Source: Phycisphaerae bacterium
GTDB taxonomy: Bacteria; Planctomycetota; Phycisphaerae; UBA1845; JAFGLZ01
DNA: 64,000 bases
Assembly (NCBI GenBank): GCA_016927755.1
Contig: JAFGLZ010000043.1
Coordinates: 31,732 to 95,731 of the forward strand
Direction: 5' to 3'
Below the pieces are notes generated by a model. That model made no database searches. It worked only from the letters and a program-made list of their open reading frames with translations, and was not told where the DNA came from. Positions 37,453 to 48,100 of this stretch are shown piece after piece. The position numbers and the translations under genes were made by a program. Each line of letters starts with the position of its first letter. Position 1 is the first letter of the stretch.

Positions 37453-39324
37453 TTGCCTGACGAGTCTGTCACGAGCGAACTGAAACCATCCTGGCGCCGA
37501 CACTCCCTGGCCGCGCTCGGACTGCTCATCGTGCTCGCGGCTGCGCACGGCGCGTCTTTGTGGGACGGGCTCTTCTTCGACGACTATTGGCACCGCGTTA
37601 CGCTCCGTGAGTACGGCTGGGGATTCCATGATCTCATCGAGTCGGCCACCTTCGACGTGCCGGGACGGCTGACCCACCTCTGGTGGCAGACACAGCCGCT
37701 CCAGTGGCGCTACACCCGCGCGGTGGCGATGTTCTTCATGAAGCTCGAGCTGGTCATTTCCGGCGGCAGCCCGGTGGGCGTGCACGCCTGTTCGCTGGTC
37801 TGGCATCTACTGACGGCGCTGCTCGTGTATCGTCTGGCGGTGTGGGCGGGCCTGGCTTGGCGATGGGCGCTTCTGGCCGGTGTGGCCTACGTCATCAATC
37901 CGCACTCGGTCTTCGCGATCAGTTGGATCGCCGCCCGGAACGCCCAGGTCAGCGCGCTCTTCTTCGTCGCTGCCGTTCTGATGTATGCCCTGGCCTCGAT
38001 ACCGGACAGGACGGCGCCGTCCCCGCTGCGCCCGGGTCGGCTGCTCCTTTGCGTCATATTGTGGGTACTCGCGCTCTTCTCTCGTGAGTCTGCCGTCATC
38101 TTCCCGATCGTGGTCCTTGTCTTGGATGCCTCGGTCGGCGGTCGCCGTCATCTCCTTCGTCGTCTGCCCGTCCACGCCGTCTTCGGTCTGATCGCCGCGG
38201 CCTATCTCTACTACCGCCTGTTCGTCTTTCCCGAGGTGGAGGCCCCGAGCATCTACTTCACGACCCCTTCGGGGGCGAGCTACCTGTCGTGGGCGGCGAG
38301 CAAGCTGCTTCAGATGCTCTTTGCCACCGCGTTCTACACGCCGATGTTCCTGGGCATGGCGACCTACACCGGTTTGTCGGGCGGACATCTGCTGGTCTAC
38401 CTCGTCATGGCGACGATGGTCGGGCTGCTCGGCGTGTGGTACGTGCTCGCCTCGAGAGGGCGGCGCGACCGTTGGGTCTGGCCCGTGTGGTTGGTCGCGG
38501 CCTACCTGCCCGTGATTCCGGTCTTCATCACCCCGCACTTCAGCCTCCTGCCGTTCGCGGCCTGGGCCGTCATGATCCCCATCGGGTTGTCCAGGTTGCC
38601 GCGGTTCTGGCGTCCGGTCGTCACGGCAATCGTCATCGCCGCGACGCTCTGGTCGGTGGCCGTGTACCGCGTGCTGTGGCGGGGGATCGTCCGCTCCGAG
38701 CAGCTTATCTACGCGGACATCCTGGCCACCAACACGCCGCCGCCCGAGGGCAGCAAGCTCTTCTTCATCAACCTGCCGATCGCCGGCATTTACGCGCCCG
38801 TCGCCCTCCGCGAGCTGTGGGGCATCGAGGATCTGGACGGCTACGTCCTGACCTTCGCGCCGCACCCGCTGATGATGACCGAGCGAAGCAGCGTCAAGCG
38901 TGTCGGCGATCGCGAGCTCGTCGTCACCACGCTCGCGCCCGGCTACTTTTCGGGTGTCGGCGGGCGAATGCTCCTGGACGGAACGCGGCCTGGTGAGCCG
39001 CTGATGCCGGGCGCCGTCGTGAGGGGCGAGCTATTTGACACGACGGTGCTCGACGCGGACGAGCGAGGCGCGCGAAGCCTGAAGTTCACGTTCCACGAAT
39101 CGCTGGACTCCGATCGATTCCTGATCTTTGTCTCGACGCCGGATCGCCCCGCCTACCGCGTTTGCTTCAGTCGTCCCGGCTGCGCCCTGGCCGAAGAAAC
39201 GTATCACTGGCAGCGCGCCTGCGCCGACATGCTGGTCGCGCGAGAGCGGTTCTTCATCATCGACCGCTTGGCCCGCCGGCTCGTCCACTCAGACCTGTTC
39301 CTGACCGCCAAGCACGATCGCTAG
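37453..39324 (+). CDS. GT-C-like polytopic membrane glycosyltransferase
   Basis: 623 aa with about ten to twelve membrane helices between residues 15 and 420 and a soluble C-terminal domain. The first periplasmic loop has LFFDDYWHR, matching the acidic D-D/E-D motif of GT-C transferases (PMT, ArnT type), which use lipid-linked sugars. The loop then contains LTHLWWQTQPLQWRYTR, where these enzymes hold acceptor-side residues. Start: TTG 37453 with GGTGGGAG upstream; no better start is near. It follows the two sulfatase-fold genes in the same run, so it may glycosylate the same lipid or a surface protein. Family assignment rests on topology and the loop motif, so the donor is unknown. Confidence 0.72.
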   Translation: MPDESVTSELKPSWRRHSLAALGLLIVLAAAHGASLWDGLFFDDYWHRVTLREYGWGFHDLIESATFDVPGRLTHLWWQTQPLQWRYTRAVAMFFMKLELVISGGSPVGVHACSLVWHLLTALLVYRLAVWAGLAWRWALLAGVAYVINPHSVFAISWIAARNAQVSALFFVAAVLMYALASIPDRTAPSPLRPGRLLLCVILWVLALFSRESAVIFPIVVLVLDASVGGRRHLLRRLPVHAVFGLIAAAYLYYRLFVFPEVEAPSIYFTTPSGASYLSWAASKLLQMLFATAFYTPMFLGMATYTGLSGGHLLVYLVMATMVGLLGVWYVLASRGRRDRWVWPVWLVAAYLPVIPVFITPHFSLLPFAAWAVMIPIGLSRLPRFWRPVVTAIVIAATLWSVAVYRVLWRGIVRSEQLIYADILATNTPPPEGSKLFFINLPIAGIYAPVALRELWGIEDLDGYVLTFAPHPLMMTERSSVKRVGDRELVVTTLAPGYFSGVGGRMLLDGTRPGEPLMPGAVVRGELFDTTVLDADERGARSLKFTFHESLDSDRFLIFVSTPDRPAYRVCFSRPGCALAEETYHWQRACADMLVARERFFIIDRLARRLVHSDLFLTAKHDR

Positions 39325-39413
39325 AAGAAGTGCTGCCGCAGAATCCACAGTGGTGGTCAAATCGGCCGAGGATCGGTATCGTAATTGGCGAATCGTGGGG
39401 GTTCGTTGCAGGC

Positions 39414-40817
39414 ATGAAACAACCTGTCCTGAATGCTCTCGTGTTGCTCGCGGCCCTATCCATCTGCGGGGCGTGTCTGCCTGCGCCGACGGTTGAGGCA
39501 CCAGGCGGGCTCGAAGCCTCCGATTTCGTCCAAGTCAGCCTCAACGGCTTCGACCCGGCGGATCATCAGCTCGACCGCAACGACTACGCCTGGTCGATGA
39601 CCTGGTTCCAGCCCGACGGCGAGCCGCGCGGGTACCTGTACGTAGGCACCGGCAATGATCTGATCAGTCAGTTCTATAGGAAAGTGGACGACGTGTTGGG
39701 GCTCGACGGGGAGGGCGGAGGCGTTAAGCGCTGGCCCGAAATCCGGCGATACCGCCACGACTCATGCGCGACGTGCTGGGAGCGCGTCTTCGACTGCCGC
39801 GACGCCGAGGACGGCCCGCTGTGTCGAACGCTCGGCTTCCGCTGCCTGTGCGCCTATCGCGCCTCTTCCGACGGCGTGCTGTACCTCTATGCGGGAACGT
39901 TGGGCCGAGAGGCCGAAGTGTGGCGCTCGTCCACTGGCAATCCGGCCACGTGGCAGCGGGTGTGGACGTCCGGCCAGGTCGGCTCGATCCGCGACATGAA
40001 GGCCCACGGCAACGTCCTCTACCTCGCCGTGGCCAACGAGATCCCAGGTACACCTCATGTCGGCGCGATCTGGGCCACGGACGGCGAGCATTTCTGGCCC
40101 GTCGTATCCGACGGATTCGGCAACCCGGACAACACGGCCGTCATGGCTCTGGCTTCGTTCAACGGCTGGCTGTGCGCCGGAACGTCGAACCAGGCGACCG
40201 GTTGCGAGGTTTGGAAACTCCTGGGCCCGGACGGCCGCGACGACCCTGTTCGCGTGATCGCCGCCGGCGGGCCGGACCCGGCGAATCAGTCGGCGATCAC
40301 CTTCTGTGCGTTCCAGGGCGAACTCTACGTGGGAACGCTGGTGAGCCCGTTTCTCAACGCGGCCGCATTCGAGAAGGGCGCGGACCTCCTGAGGATCGAC
40401 GCCGCCGATCGCTGGGAGACCGTTGTCGGCACCGGATCGTCGTCCGGGGTCCGTTCGGGCTTTGGCCACCGCCCGAACGCCTACCTCTGGTCGATGGCCG
40501 TTCACGACGGTTGGCTCTACGCCGGAACGTTCGACCACGTCAGCGCGATGACGCACGGGCTGATGAACCTCGATCAGATCATCAAGAGCTACCTCACCTC
40601 GCGCAAGGGATGGACCACGTTTGAGCTGTTGCTGGACGCGGGGGCCGATCTCTACAAGACGCCGAACGGCGCGGACTGGTATCCCGTCACCCTCGCCGGC
40701 CTCGGCGACCCCGGAAACTACGGCATCCGCACGATGCAGTCCGTCGGCGACAGCCTGTATTTCGGAACGGCGAATCCCTTCGACGGATTGGAGGTCTGGC
40801 GCGCGATTAGCAGGTAA
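39414..40817 (+). CDS. Secreted propeller-like protein of unknown function
   Basis: 467 aa. The signal sequence LNALVLLAALSICGAC resembles a lipoprotein signal, though the residues before Cys fit the lipobox poorly. The mature part is a set of about six or seven blades marked by the repeated pattern G-x-L-Y-x-G-T, for example GYLYVGTGND, GVLYLYAGTLG, GELYVGTLVS, GWLYAGTFDH and DSLYFGTANP, and E-V-W at blade ends (AEVWRSS, CEVWKLL, LEVWRAI). This suggests a beta-propeller. A Cys-rich insert (CATCWERVFDCRD) may hold disulfides. It is 89 nt after the GT-C gene and is probably the last member of the run or independent. Start: ATG 39414, preferred over the frame opening at 39162. Confidence 0.72.
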   Translation: MKQPVLNALVLLAALSICGACLPAPTVEAPGGLEASDFVQVSLNGFDPADHQLDRNDYAWSMTWFQPDGEPRGYLYVGTGNDLISQFYRKVDDVLGLDGEGGGVKRWPEIRRYRHDSCATCWERVFDCRDAEDGPLCRTLGFRCLCAYRASSDGVLYLYAGTLGREAEVWRSSTGNPATWQRVWTSGQVGSIRDMKAHGNVLYLAVANEIPGTPHVGAIWATDGEHFWPVVSDGFGNPDNTAVMALASFNGWLCAGTSNQATGCEVWKLLGPDGRDDPVRVIAAGGPDPANQSAITFCAFQGELYVGTLVSPFLNAAAFEKGADLLRIDAADRWETVVGTGSSSGVRSGFGHRPNAYLWSMAVHDGWLYAGTFDHVSAMTHGLMNLDQIIKSYLTSRKGWTTFELLLDAGADLYKTPNGADWYPVTLAGLGDPGNYGIRTMQSVGDSLYFGTANPFDGLEVWRAISR

Positions 40818-40960
40818 GGTGCGTCTTGAGGCATGATCGGAGCCACGTGGGAACTCGAGTAGCGTCACGGATGTCGGCGTCACATCCAAGCTGGTACCCT
40901 TGCCGTGATCGGGGCGCCTCGATGCATCGGCTTCTCGGCCCCCCTCAGGAGAACCGACCC

Positions 40961-43429
40961 ATGGTCCAAGCGCAGCGAACTGCCGGAATCGTGGAGCTTT
41001 CTCGAACGCGCCTGGATGTCGAGATGGGGTGGGCCTCATTGTGCATCCTAATGGCTTCGATGTGGGCGGCGCAGGTTTCCCAGGGGGCGCTCATGGATCT
41101 CACGAAGGCCGTTGTGGTCACGCCGTCGAGTCTCTCGAAGCCCGAACAGCAAGCGGTTCGGATGCTGGTGGAGGAGGTCGAGAAGAGGACGCGGATCTGC
41201 TGGCCACGATCCAATTCCAGGCCCGCCGATGGCACGCCCATGATCGCCATCGGCCAACTCGTCGCCCTCAAGCCGCTTTCGAGCGATCATGCCGACGCCC
41301 TGTCCGCGAGCCCGAGCGCGGCAGGCGCTGATGGATACCGAATTCGCGTTGGAAGAGGGCCCCGCCCCGCGGTGTGGGTCGTCGGCAACGACGAGCGCGG
41401 CGTGCTGTTTGGCGTCGGTCGGTTGCTGCGAGAGCTCCGAATGGCGAAAGGTCGCGTGGCCTTGCCGGACGATCTCAATGTGGAGACGTCGCCGAAGTAC
41501 GCGCTCCGGGGACATCAACTCGGCTACCGTCCCAAGACGAACTCGTATGACGCCTGGACCCTGCCGATGTGGGAGCAGTACGTCCGCGATCTGGTCGTAT
41601 TCGGCGCGAACGCCGTCGAGCTCATCCCGCCCCGTTCCGACGACGCGGCCACGAGCCCGCATTTCCCGCTGCCTCAGATGCAGATGATGATCGAGATGTC
41701 GCGGCTGCTGGACTCGTACGGGCTAGCCGTCTGGATCTGGTATCCGGCCCTGGACGCGGATTACTCGAACCCCAAGACCGTGGGCTTGGCCCTGAAGGAG
41801 TGGGGAGGGGTGTTCGAGAAACTCCCCCGAATCGACGCGGTCTTCGTTCCCGGCGGCGATCCCGGGCATACGCATCCCAAGTACCTCATGCCCTTCCTGG
41901 AGAAACAAGCGAAGGTGCTTCGCGGCCACCATCCCAAGGCGGAGATGTGGGCCGCCCCGCAAGGGTTCAACGCCGAATGGCTGCAGTGCTTCTACGACAT
42001 TCTGAAACAGGAGCAACCCGACTGGCTCACCGGAATCGTGTTCGGTCCCCAGGTCCGCGTGCCCTTGCCGGAGCTTCGGGCCGCGGTCCCCAAGAAATAC
42101 CCCATCCGTCGCTATCCGGACATCACGCACAGCCGACACTGCCAGTACCCGGTGCCCGACTGGGATCTCGCGTATGCGCTGACCGAGGCTCGAGAGGTGA
42201 TCAATCCAAGACCGATCGGCCAGGCCACGATCTTTCGGCTGCTGCAGCAGTACGCCGTCGGCTTCATCACCTACTCTGAGGGCTGCAACGACGACGTCAA
42301 CAAGGCCGTTTGGAGCGGCCTCGGGTGGGATCCGACCACGCCCGTGATCGATATCCTGCGGCAGTACGGCCGGTACTTCATCGGTGACGATTGCGCGGAT
42401 CAGTTCGCGCAAGGTCTGCTGGCGCTCGAGAGGAATTGGCAGGGGCCCCTCCTGACGAACGAGAACGTCGACACCACGCTGCAGCAGTTCCAGTCGATGG
42501 AGAAAGCGGCCTCGCCTCAGCTACTGCTCAACTGGCGGTTCCAGCAGGCCTTGTATCGGGCGTACTACGACGCCTACGTCCGGAGCCGGTTGATCTACGA
42601 GACCGGCCTGGAGGACCGCGCGATGGACAGACTCCGATCCGCCGATCGGATCGGATCCATTCGGGCGATGGCGGAGGCCGGGGCCATTCTAGATCTCGCG
42701 GAGACCCAGCCCCCGGCGCAGGCCTGGCGCTCGCGGGTCTTCGAATTGGCCGAGGCCCTGTACCAGAGCATACGCATGCAATTGAGCGTGAGCCGGTATA
42801 AGGCGATCTCCGTCGACCGCGGAGCCAATCTGGATACCATCGACATGCCGCTCAACAATCGCGTCTGGCTCGAGATTCGTTTTGCCGAAATCCGCCGGCT
42901 ATCGAGCGAGCGAGATCGGTTGGTGCAGCTACGGGAGATCGTCAATTGGACGAATCCCGGCCCAGGCGGATTCTACGACGACCTGGGCAACCTGACCCGC
43001 CAGCCCCATCTGGTCCGGGGCCTCGGCTTCGATAAGGACCCGGCCTACTTTCAATCGTCCCTCGTCGGCTTTGGCGCTCGAAGCATGAGCTATCTCAAGT
43101 ACCCGATCTCTTGGTGGAGAAACGCGGAATCCCTGCAGGACGCGCCGCTCAAGATGGAGTACACGAATCTCGATCCTACCGCACAGTACAAGGTTCGGGT
43201 CGTCTATGCCGGCGACATGCCGTCGGTGAAGATCCGAATGCTGGCCGACGACCGATTCGAGATTCACCCGCTGATTCGGAAGCCCAGTCCCTGCAAGCCG
43301 CTCGAGTTCGACATCCCCGCTGAAGCGACCGCGGACGGGGGGCTTACGCTCACCTGGTATCGTGAGTCCGGACTGGGCGGAAACGGCCGGGGCTGTCAGG
43401 TGGCCGAGGTGTGGCTGATCAGGAAGTAA
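40961..43429 (+). CDS. Secreted GH-like protein with hexosaminidase-type N-terminal domain
   Basis: 822 aa. After a signal region (about 20-45) there is an alpha/beta domain (about 45-170, AVVVTPSSLSKPEQQAV ... GVLFGVGRLLRELRM) of the kind found before GH20, GH67 and GH84 barrels. A TIM-barrel follows, with LRGHQLGYRPKTNSYDAW and VFVPGGDPGHTHPKY. The helical and beta-sandwich C-terminal part ends in a galactose-binding-like fold. Such planctomycete proteins are annotated as glycosidase-like; no catalytic pair can be assigned by eye. Start: ATG 40961 with AGGAG 9 nt upstream; earlier in-frame ATGs lack a ribosome site. It ends just before a hairpin in the convergent gap. Confidence 0.72.
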   Translation: MVQAQRTAGIVELSRTRLDVEMGWASLCILMASMWAAQVSQGALMDLTKAVVVTPSSLSKPEQQAVRMLVEEVEKRTRICWPRSNSRPADGTPMIAIGQLVALKPLSSDHADALSASPSAAGADGYRIRVGRGPRPAVWVVGNDERGVLFGVGRLLRELRMAKGRVALPDDLNVETSPKYALRGHQLGYRPKTNSYDAWTLPMWEQYVRDLVVFGANAVELIPPRSDDAATSPHFPLPQMQMMIEMSRLLDSYGLAVWIWYPALDADYSNPKTVGLALKEWGGVFEKLPRIDAVFVPGGDPGHTHPKYLMPFLEKQAKVLRGHHPKAEMWAAPQGFNAEWLQCFYDILKQEQPDWLTGIVFGPQVRVPLPELRAAVPKKYPIRRYPDITHSRHCQYPVPDWDLAYALTEAREVINPRPIGQATIFRLLQQYAVGFITYSEGCNDDVNKAVWSGLGWDPTTPVIDILRQYGRYFIGDDCADQFAQGLLALERNWQGPLLTNENVDTTLQQFQSMEKAASPQLLLNWRFQQALYRAYYDAYVRSRLIYETGLEDRAMDRLRSADRIGSIRAMAEAGAILDLAETQPPAQAWRSRVFELAEALYQSIRMQLSVSRYKAISVDRGANLDTIDMPLNNRVWLEIRFAEIRRLSSERDRLVQLREIVNWTNPGPGGFYDDLGNLTRQPHLVRGLGFDKDPAYFQSSLVGFGARSMSYLKYPISWWRNAESLQDAPLKMEYTNLDPTAQYKVRVVYAGDMPSVKIRMLADDRFEIHPLIRKPSPCKPLEFDIPAEATADGGLTLTWYRESGLGGNGRGCQVAEVWLIRK

Positions 43430-43430
43430 G

Positions 43431-43457
43431 GCGAGCGGCTTGCCATTCTCCGCTCGC
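43431..43457. terminator. 8-bp hairpin between convergent genes
   Basis: GCGAGCGG (43431-43438) pairs perfectly with CCGCTCGC (43450-43457) around an 11-nt loop, 1 nt after the stop of the rightward gene and 29 nt after the end of the leftward one. It is well placed as a bidirectional terminator, without a T tract to the right. Confidence 0.5.
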
Positions 43458-43486
43458 GAGTTGCTGCCTCCCTGGAGATCGCGCTC

Positions 43487-45028
43487 TCATGGCAGTGAAG
43501 CGGTCAAACGATCCCAGGCCGACTTGGACTGGGCCAGGATCGCACGAGGGTCTCCCTTGAGCCCGTAGCACTGGAGGCCGACGGGGCCATCGTAATTCAG
43601 TTCCGCCAGCAGCTTCAGCAACTGACGAACGTCGTAGGATCCCTGTCCCAACGGCTGAATCCAATTGCCCTTGCCCGCCCGAACCTGCTCGGGCGTGTCG
43701 GAGCCGCTCAGACTCACCGCCGCGAGCCAGGGCTTGGCCTCCGCAAGCACGGCGCGGAGATCGCGATTGGGGTCGGCTTTCATCCAGTGACACAGGTTGA
43801 ACATGACGCCGACCTCACCCGGACGATTGATCTTCTTCGCCAATCGGACGCAATCGGAGGTCTTCTCCAGCCAGTCGTTCGTATGTGGGTAGAGTGTGAT
43901 GCTTACCCCGTACGGCTTGGCGCGATCGGCCACACGGTTGAGCAGCGCCACGGCCTGATCGTCCAGTGTGGGGTCGGACGGCTTGCCTCCCGTGATCAAC
44001 ATCGCCAGTTGCGTTCGATGCGGCTTGAGCGCGGGCAGGACCTGATCGATCGCCTTCTTGTCGATGGGTTCAGGCTTGGAGAGATCGGCCCGCACGTAGA
44101 CCTGGAACAGCCGCAGGCCCTGGCGGGTAAGTGCGGCGGCTCGCTGGTCCACACCGGGCAGCCACAGATGGCCATATCCGCTGTAGCCAAGGTCCTTCAA
44201 CTCGTCGACCGGCGGATCGATGCAGAAGGCAAAGAGCGGCCGGGTCTTCGCCGGCGCGGTCGCTGCCGTCGATGCGGCGACCTGCTTGGCGAGGAACTCG
44301 GTGATGGCGTTGCGGAACTCCGCCCGGAAGACGCAATTGATGTGGTTGGCGCCGGGAACCATCGTCACCGGGACGTCAGGCCTGGCCTCGCGGAACGGAT
44401 CAACAACGTACTTGATCAAGCGGTCGTTGGTGCCGACGACGACCATCAGGGGCAGATTGATCGCCGCTAGCTCCTGGCGGGTGATACCCAGCGTGGGGAA
44501 CGCGTGGGCACAGGCCCGCAGCGGCGGACTTGTCCCGCGACGTCCCTTGGGATCCGGTACGGCCGAGCCCTCCTTGAGCCACCCCATGCCGCCGATGACC
44601 GCCGAGAGCATCCGATCCGGCGCGATCGTCGCCAGCTTCATCGTGATCAGCCCGCCCATCGAGTAGCCCACGAAGTGCGCCTTGGCGATCTTCAAGTGGT
44701 CGAGCAGACGCAGCACGTCTTGCGCCATCTTGGGGCCGTAGTCGTCCACGTCCGTCGGCTTGTCGCTCTTGCCGTGCCCGCGGTTGTCGAGCGTGATCAC
44801 GCGGTAGTCCTTGGCCAGAAGCCTGATCACGCCCGGTATCCGCCAGTTGAGGTCGCCGCTGGCCATGAAGCCGTGGATCAATACGACGGGCGGGCCGGCG
44901 CCCTCGTCCGTGTAGCGGATCCTGACACCGTCCGAGTCGAAGAAGCCTTCGGCCCCCCGTGCCGCCGCCGGGGCCCACGCGGCGATCGCAACGAGCGTCG
45001 CGCAGAGCGCGATACGCAATCTCTCCAT
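43487..45028 (-). CDS. Secreted fusion: alpha/beta-hydrolase plus xylose-isomerase-like TIM barrel
   Basis: 513 aa. Signal peptide (LRIALCATLVAIAAWAPAAARGAE), then an alpha/beta-hydrolase (about 28-265) with the oxyanion HGFM, nucleophile elbow GYSMGG, a triad Asp near GTNDRL and His in GANHIN. After a short Ala/Thr linker (ASTAATAPAK) comes a second enzyme-like domain (about 285-513) of the AP-endonuclease-2/xylose-isomerase-like barrel type, with LYPHTNDW and NLCHWMK as metal-site candidates; the usual last Glu appears as Gln in LQCYG. The pair suggests an ester hydrolase that hands a freed sugar to an isomerase or epimerase. Start: ATG 45028 with GGGAG 9 nt upstream. Confidence 0.85.
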   Translation of the reverse strand: MERLRIALCATLVAIAAWAPAAARGAEGFFDSDGVRIRYTDEGAGPPVVLIHGFMASGDLNWRIPGVIRLLAKDYRVITLDNRGHGKSDKPTDVDDYGPKMAQDVLRLLDHLKIAKAHFVGYSMGGLITMKLATIAPDRMLSAVIGGMGWLKEGSAVPDPKGRRGTSPPLRACAHAFPTLGITRQELAAINLPLMVVVGTNDRLIKYVVDPFREARPDVPVTMVPGANHINCVFRAEFRNAITEFLAKQVAASTAATAPAKTRPLFAFCIDPPVDELKDLGYSGYGHLWLPGVDQRAAALTRQGLRLFQVYVRADLSKPEPIDKKAIDQVLPALKPHRTQLAMLITGGKPSDPTLDDQAVALLNRVADRAKPYGVSITLYPHTNDWLEKTSDCVRLAKKINRPGEVGVMFNLCHWMKADPNRDLRAVLAEAKPWLAAVSLSGSDTPEQVRAGKGNWIQPLGQGSYDVRQLLKLLAELNYDGPVGLQCYGLKGDPRAILAQSKSAWDRLTASLP

Positions 45029-45180
45029 GACACCAGACTCCCAATGCAGGGACCACGCTTCGGTCGAGCCATGTGCTCTCACGGTAACCGCTTATACCTG
45101 TCTTGGACAAGTACGGAAATCGACGGGGGGTCGATGAGACACAACCGTCGGGAAGGGCAAGTGAAGACACACCCGCTGCT

Positions 45181-48100
45181 TCAATCCCACGCCACGTTGA
45201 TCTCACACTTGACGAACTCCGAAGGGTGCGAGAACGGCGTAAGGAACGCCGCCTTCAGCGAGCCGGCACCTGAGGTGCTTGGTGCGGTACCTTGGAGCTT
45301 GATCGTCCGGCTGTCCCCGGGTGCCATCCAGTCACCTTCGTACGCCCACTCCTTAGGAAGGCCTAAGCGTTCCGCGACGCCGGACAGTAGAATCTTGTGC
45401 CCGACCTCCGGAATCCACGGACAGGCGCCCGAGTTCCGCAGGTCAATCGTCAGCGTGAACGGTCGTCCCGCTTTGAGCCCTCCCGCTTCCATACGCACGC
45501 TCCCGGCGAACTGCTTGACGCGCAGTTGGGCCTCGAGCCACTGATCGTAGCCGGCCATCCACTCCTTGTATGGTCTGGTCATCCCGCGACAGTGCGTGAG
45601 CATCCCTTCCGGGGCACTCTTCATGGCCGCATCGTACTTGGCGGCCCAGTCGGAGATCTCCCTGTACCAGGCCAGGATGTTTTGACGCGCGTCGTCCGGC
45701 AGCGGACCGCCCCCCTTGAGCGTCGCCTCGTGTGCAAGGACCAAGTCGTAGACCCGCGCGAACAGGTCAAGGCGGTGGAGATGGTATTCAATGAACGGCG
45801 CGAACAACTCGACATGCCCGAGCCAGCGGGCATGGGCCCTCTGATCGACCTGCTCTTTCAACTCGTCCAGGCGATCACGGAGCCGACTCGCGCAGGTCGT
45901 ACACGCCACCACGACATCCTTTCGCCTCGCCGAGCCGAGCCTCATCCACACACCGGGCAGCAGGTATCGAGCGTTGATCTCCCACAAACGCTCATACGCC
46001 TGACTCATACGGACGAAGGCAAGGGCGTGAGCGTTGCCGAACGTCCGCGAGGCCCACTCGTAGCGAAGCGTGTTCGGCGTGGCCGTCGGCTCCCGACCGA
46101 AGCGGCCTATCGACTCCCAGGGCAGTTCGGTCCCGCGGTACGCCCCGCCGATCCAAAAGCTCCCGCGGTCGGCAAGCAGACGCCGCATCCGCGGCGATGG
46201 CGGGAGTCGGAAGTTCGCGTAGAGATTGTCGAGCCACGTGTCGCCCATGAGCCCGATGCGGTCGTAATCGTGAGTCAGGACGGCGGGCTCCCCGCCGTGT
46301 CCGACGATGTAGAGGTCTTGAGGCAGTAAAGGCTCGAGTCGTGGCGCATAGCCATCGAAGTAGGGATAGACGGCGATTTCCCCCGTGAATCGCCTCGTTC
46401 GGAGCAAGTCGTAGATGACCAGGTACTGTTCCCACGCGGCATTCTTGGTGCGTGAACCCGCGACGTAGGCCTTGCAGCGGTCGCAGTCGCAGAGACCGCC
46501 GTTGTCGTCGCGGACAAGGAATAGGCCCTGGATCGGGTACGTTTCGAGAAGCTCACGGAAGAAGGCGTCCAGGTACCGGCGATAGTCGGGATGCGTGAAA
46601 CACGGGATCTTCTCGCTTCGGCCGCCCCGGGCGAGCGGCGCCATCGCCTGCGGGGACTTCTGTGCGAACGTCGTGGGCACACAGCCGATGGGGATCCACA
46701 ACCAGACGCCCGCCCCGCGGTCGTGCAGAAACCGCGTCAGCCGCAGCCCCTTCTTGCGGTGCTGGTCGATCTCAACGAGCTTGGTGCCGGACGATTCGTC
46801 GTACGCGTCCGGAGAGGTTGACCGGAGCTCGGGCATGTAGGTGTAGCTCACGGGCATCTTCCAGTTGCCCCACATGCCCAGGCAGGCGAAACGATTCATC
46901 CCGGACACCGCCAGGTTCTCCAAGACTCGTTTCCATTCCTCCTCGGAGCCGTACGGAAAATCGACCTCGATCTGGCCGCCGCCGAAGCCGCCCCCGCGCA
47001 TGGACACAACGGGATTTCCTGCGATCGTCGGCAGACTGGCGCCGAAACGCGCCACGTGGGCTGAAATGGCGATCGTCGCCTGATACAGCCCGTTCAGCGA
47101 ACGTGCTTGCACGGACCCACCTTGGGGAAGACCTGGTCTCACGCTGGCTGGGCGAATCTCGAACCCGTCCGGCTCGATGCCATCGGACTCCGCTACAATC
47201 ATCAGGTCCAGCCTCGGCGCTGCGGATTCCTCGTTCGCCTCGACCATCTTCGCCTTTACGCCGACCACCGCCATGCCCTTCAAGAGCATCTGGCCGATAG
47301 GACGAGCCGAGTCCGGACATGCGATCTCCAGCACGCCGTCCGGCAGCGGACTCCGCACAGGCAAGACGTCCACGATGAGCCCCTCGTCTGTGGCTTCCAC
47401 GAGGTCTTGGGCGGAGTCCGCCTTTCCTGATCCGAAGGGGGTTATCCTGCGAATCCATCGGCGTCCGTTGACGGTCTCCTCGCCGAGTTCGAGCATTCCG
47501 ACCTGCGTGCCGCGCCGGACGCACGCTGTTTGCCTGACGCAGGCCGTGTAGCCCTTGAACCCATAGAACGGGAAGCGGTCTTCCAGGTAGGGGAGTGCTT
47601 CGGGCTTTCCGATCAGCGGCAGGACGTATGCGGCCGCGTGCCCGCACCATGGGCTGGTTCCCTGCCATGGTTGACCGTCGAGGAGGATGTCAACCACGCC
47701 GCAGTCATGTACTCGGTAGGTGAGCGCCATGGAGGGCCCGCCGCGGACCTCTATCAGGAAGTTGACTTCCGTCATTGCACCAGACGACGACGCCGAGACC
47801 CACCGCACGCGGTGAGGAACGGTCTCTCGCCTGTTGACCTTGACGCTTGGAGCGCTCTGATCATCGGCGTAGGCGTACCCCGGGCCGAACGCGCCCAAGA
47901 GTCCGTATGGGTTCGCTTTGGACAGCTTCGCCACCTCCATGCGGAGCGGTCCGGCGAGCAGCGACTCTCCTCGATAGAAAAGCTCCCGCAGCAGGCCAGT
48001 GGCCTCGTCGATGACGGCTCTGATGCCGGGATACGTGATCGTGGCCTGGCCGCTCTCGCGCACAAGTGGGCCGGAGCGCTCGCGATCCGATGACGACCCC

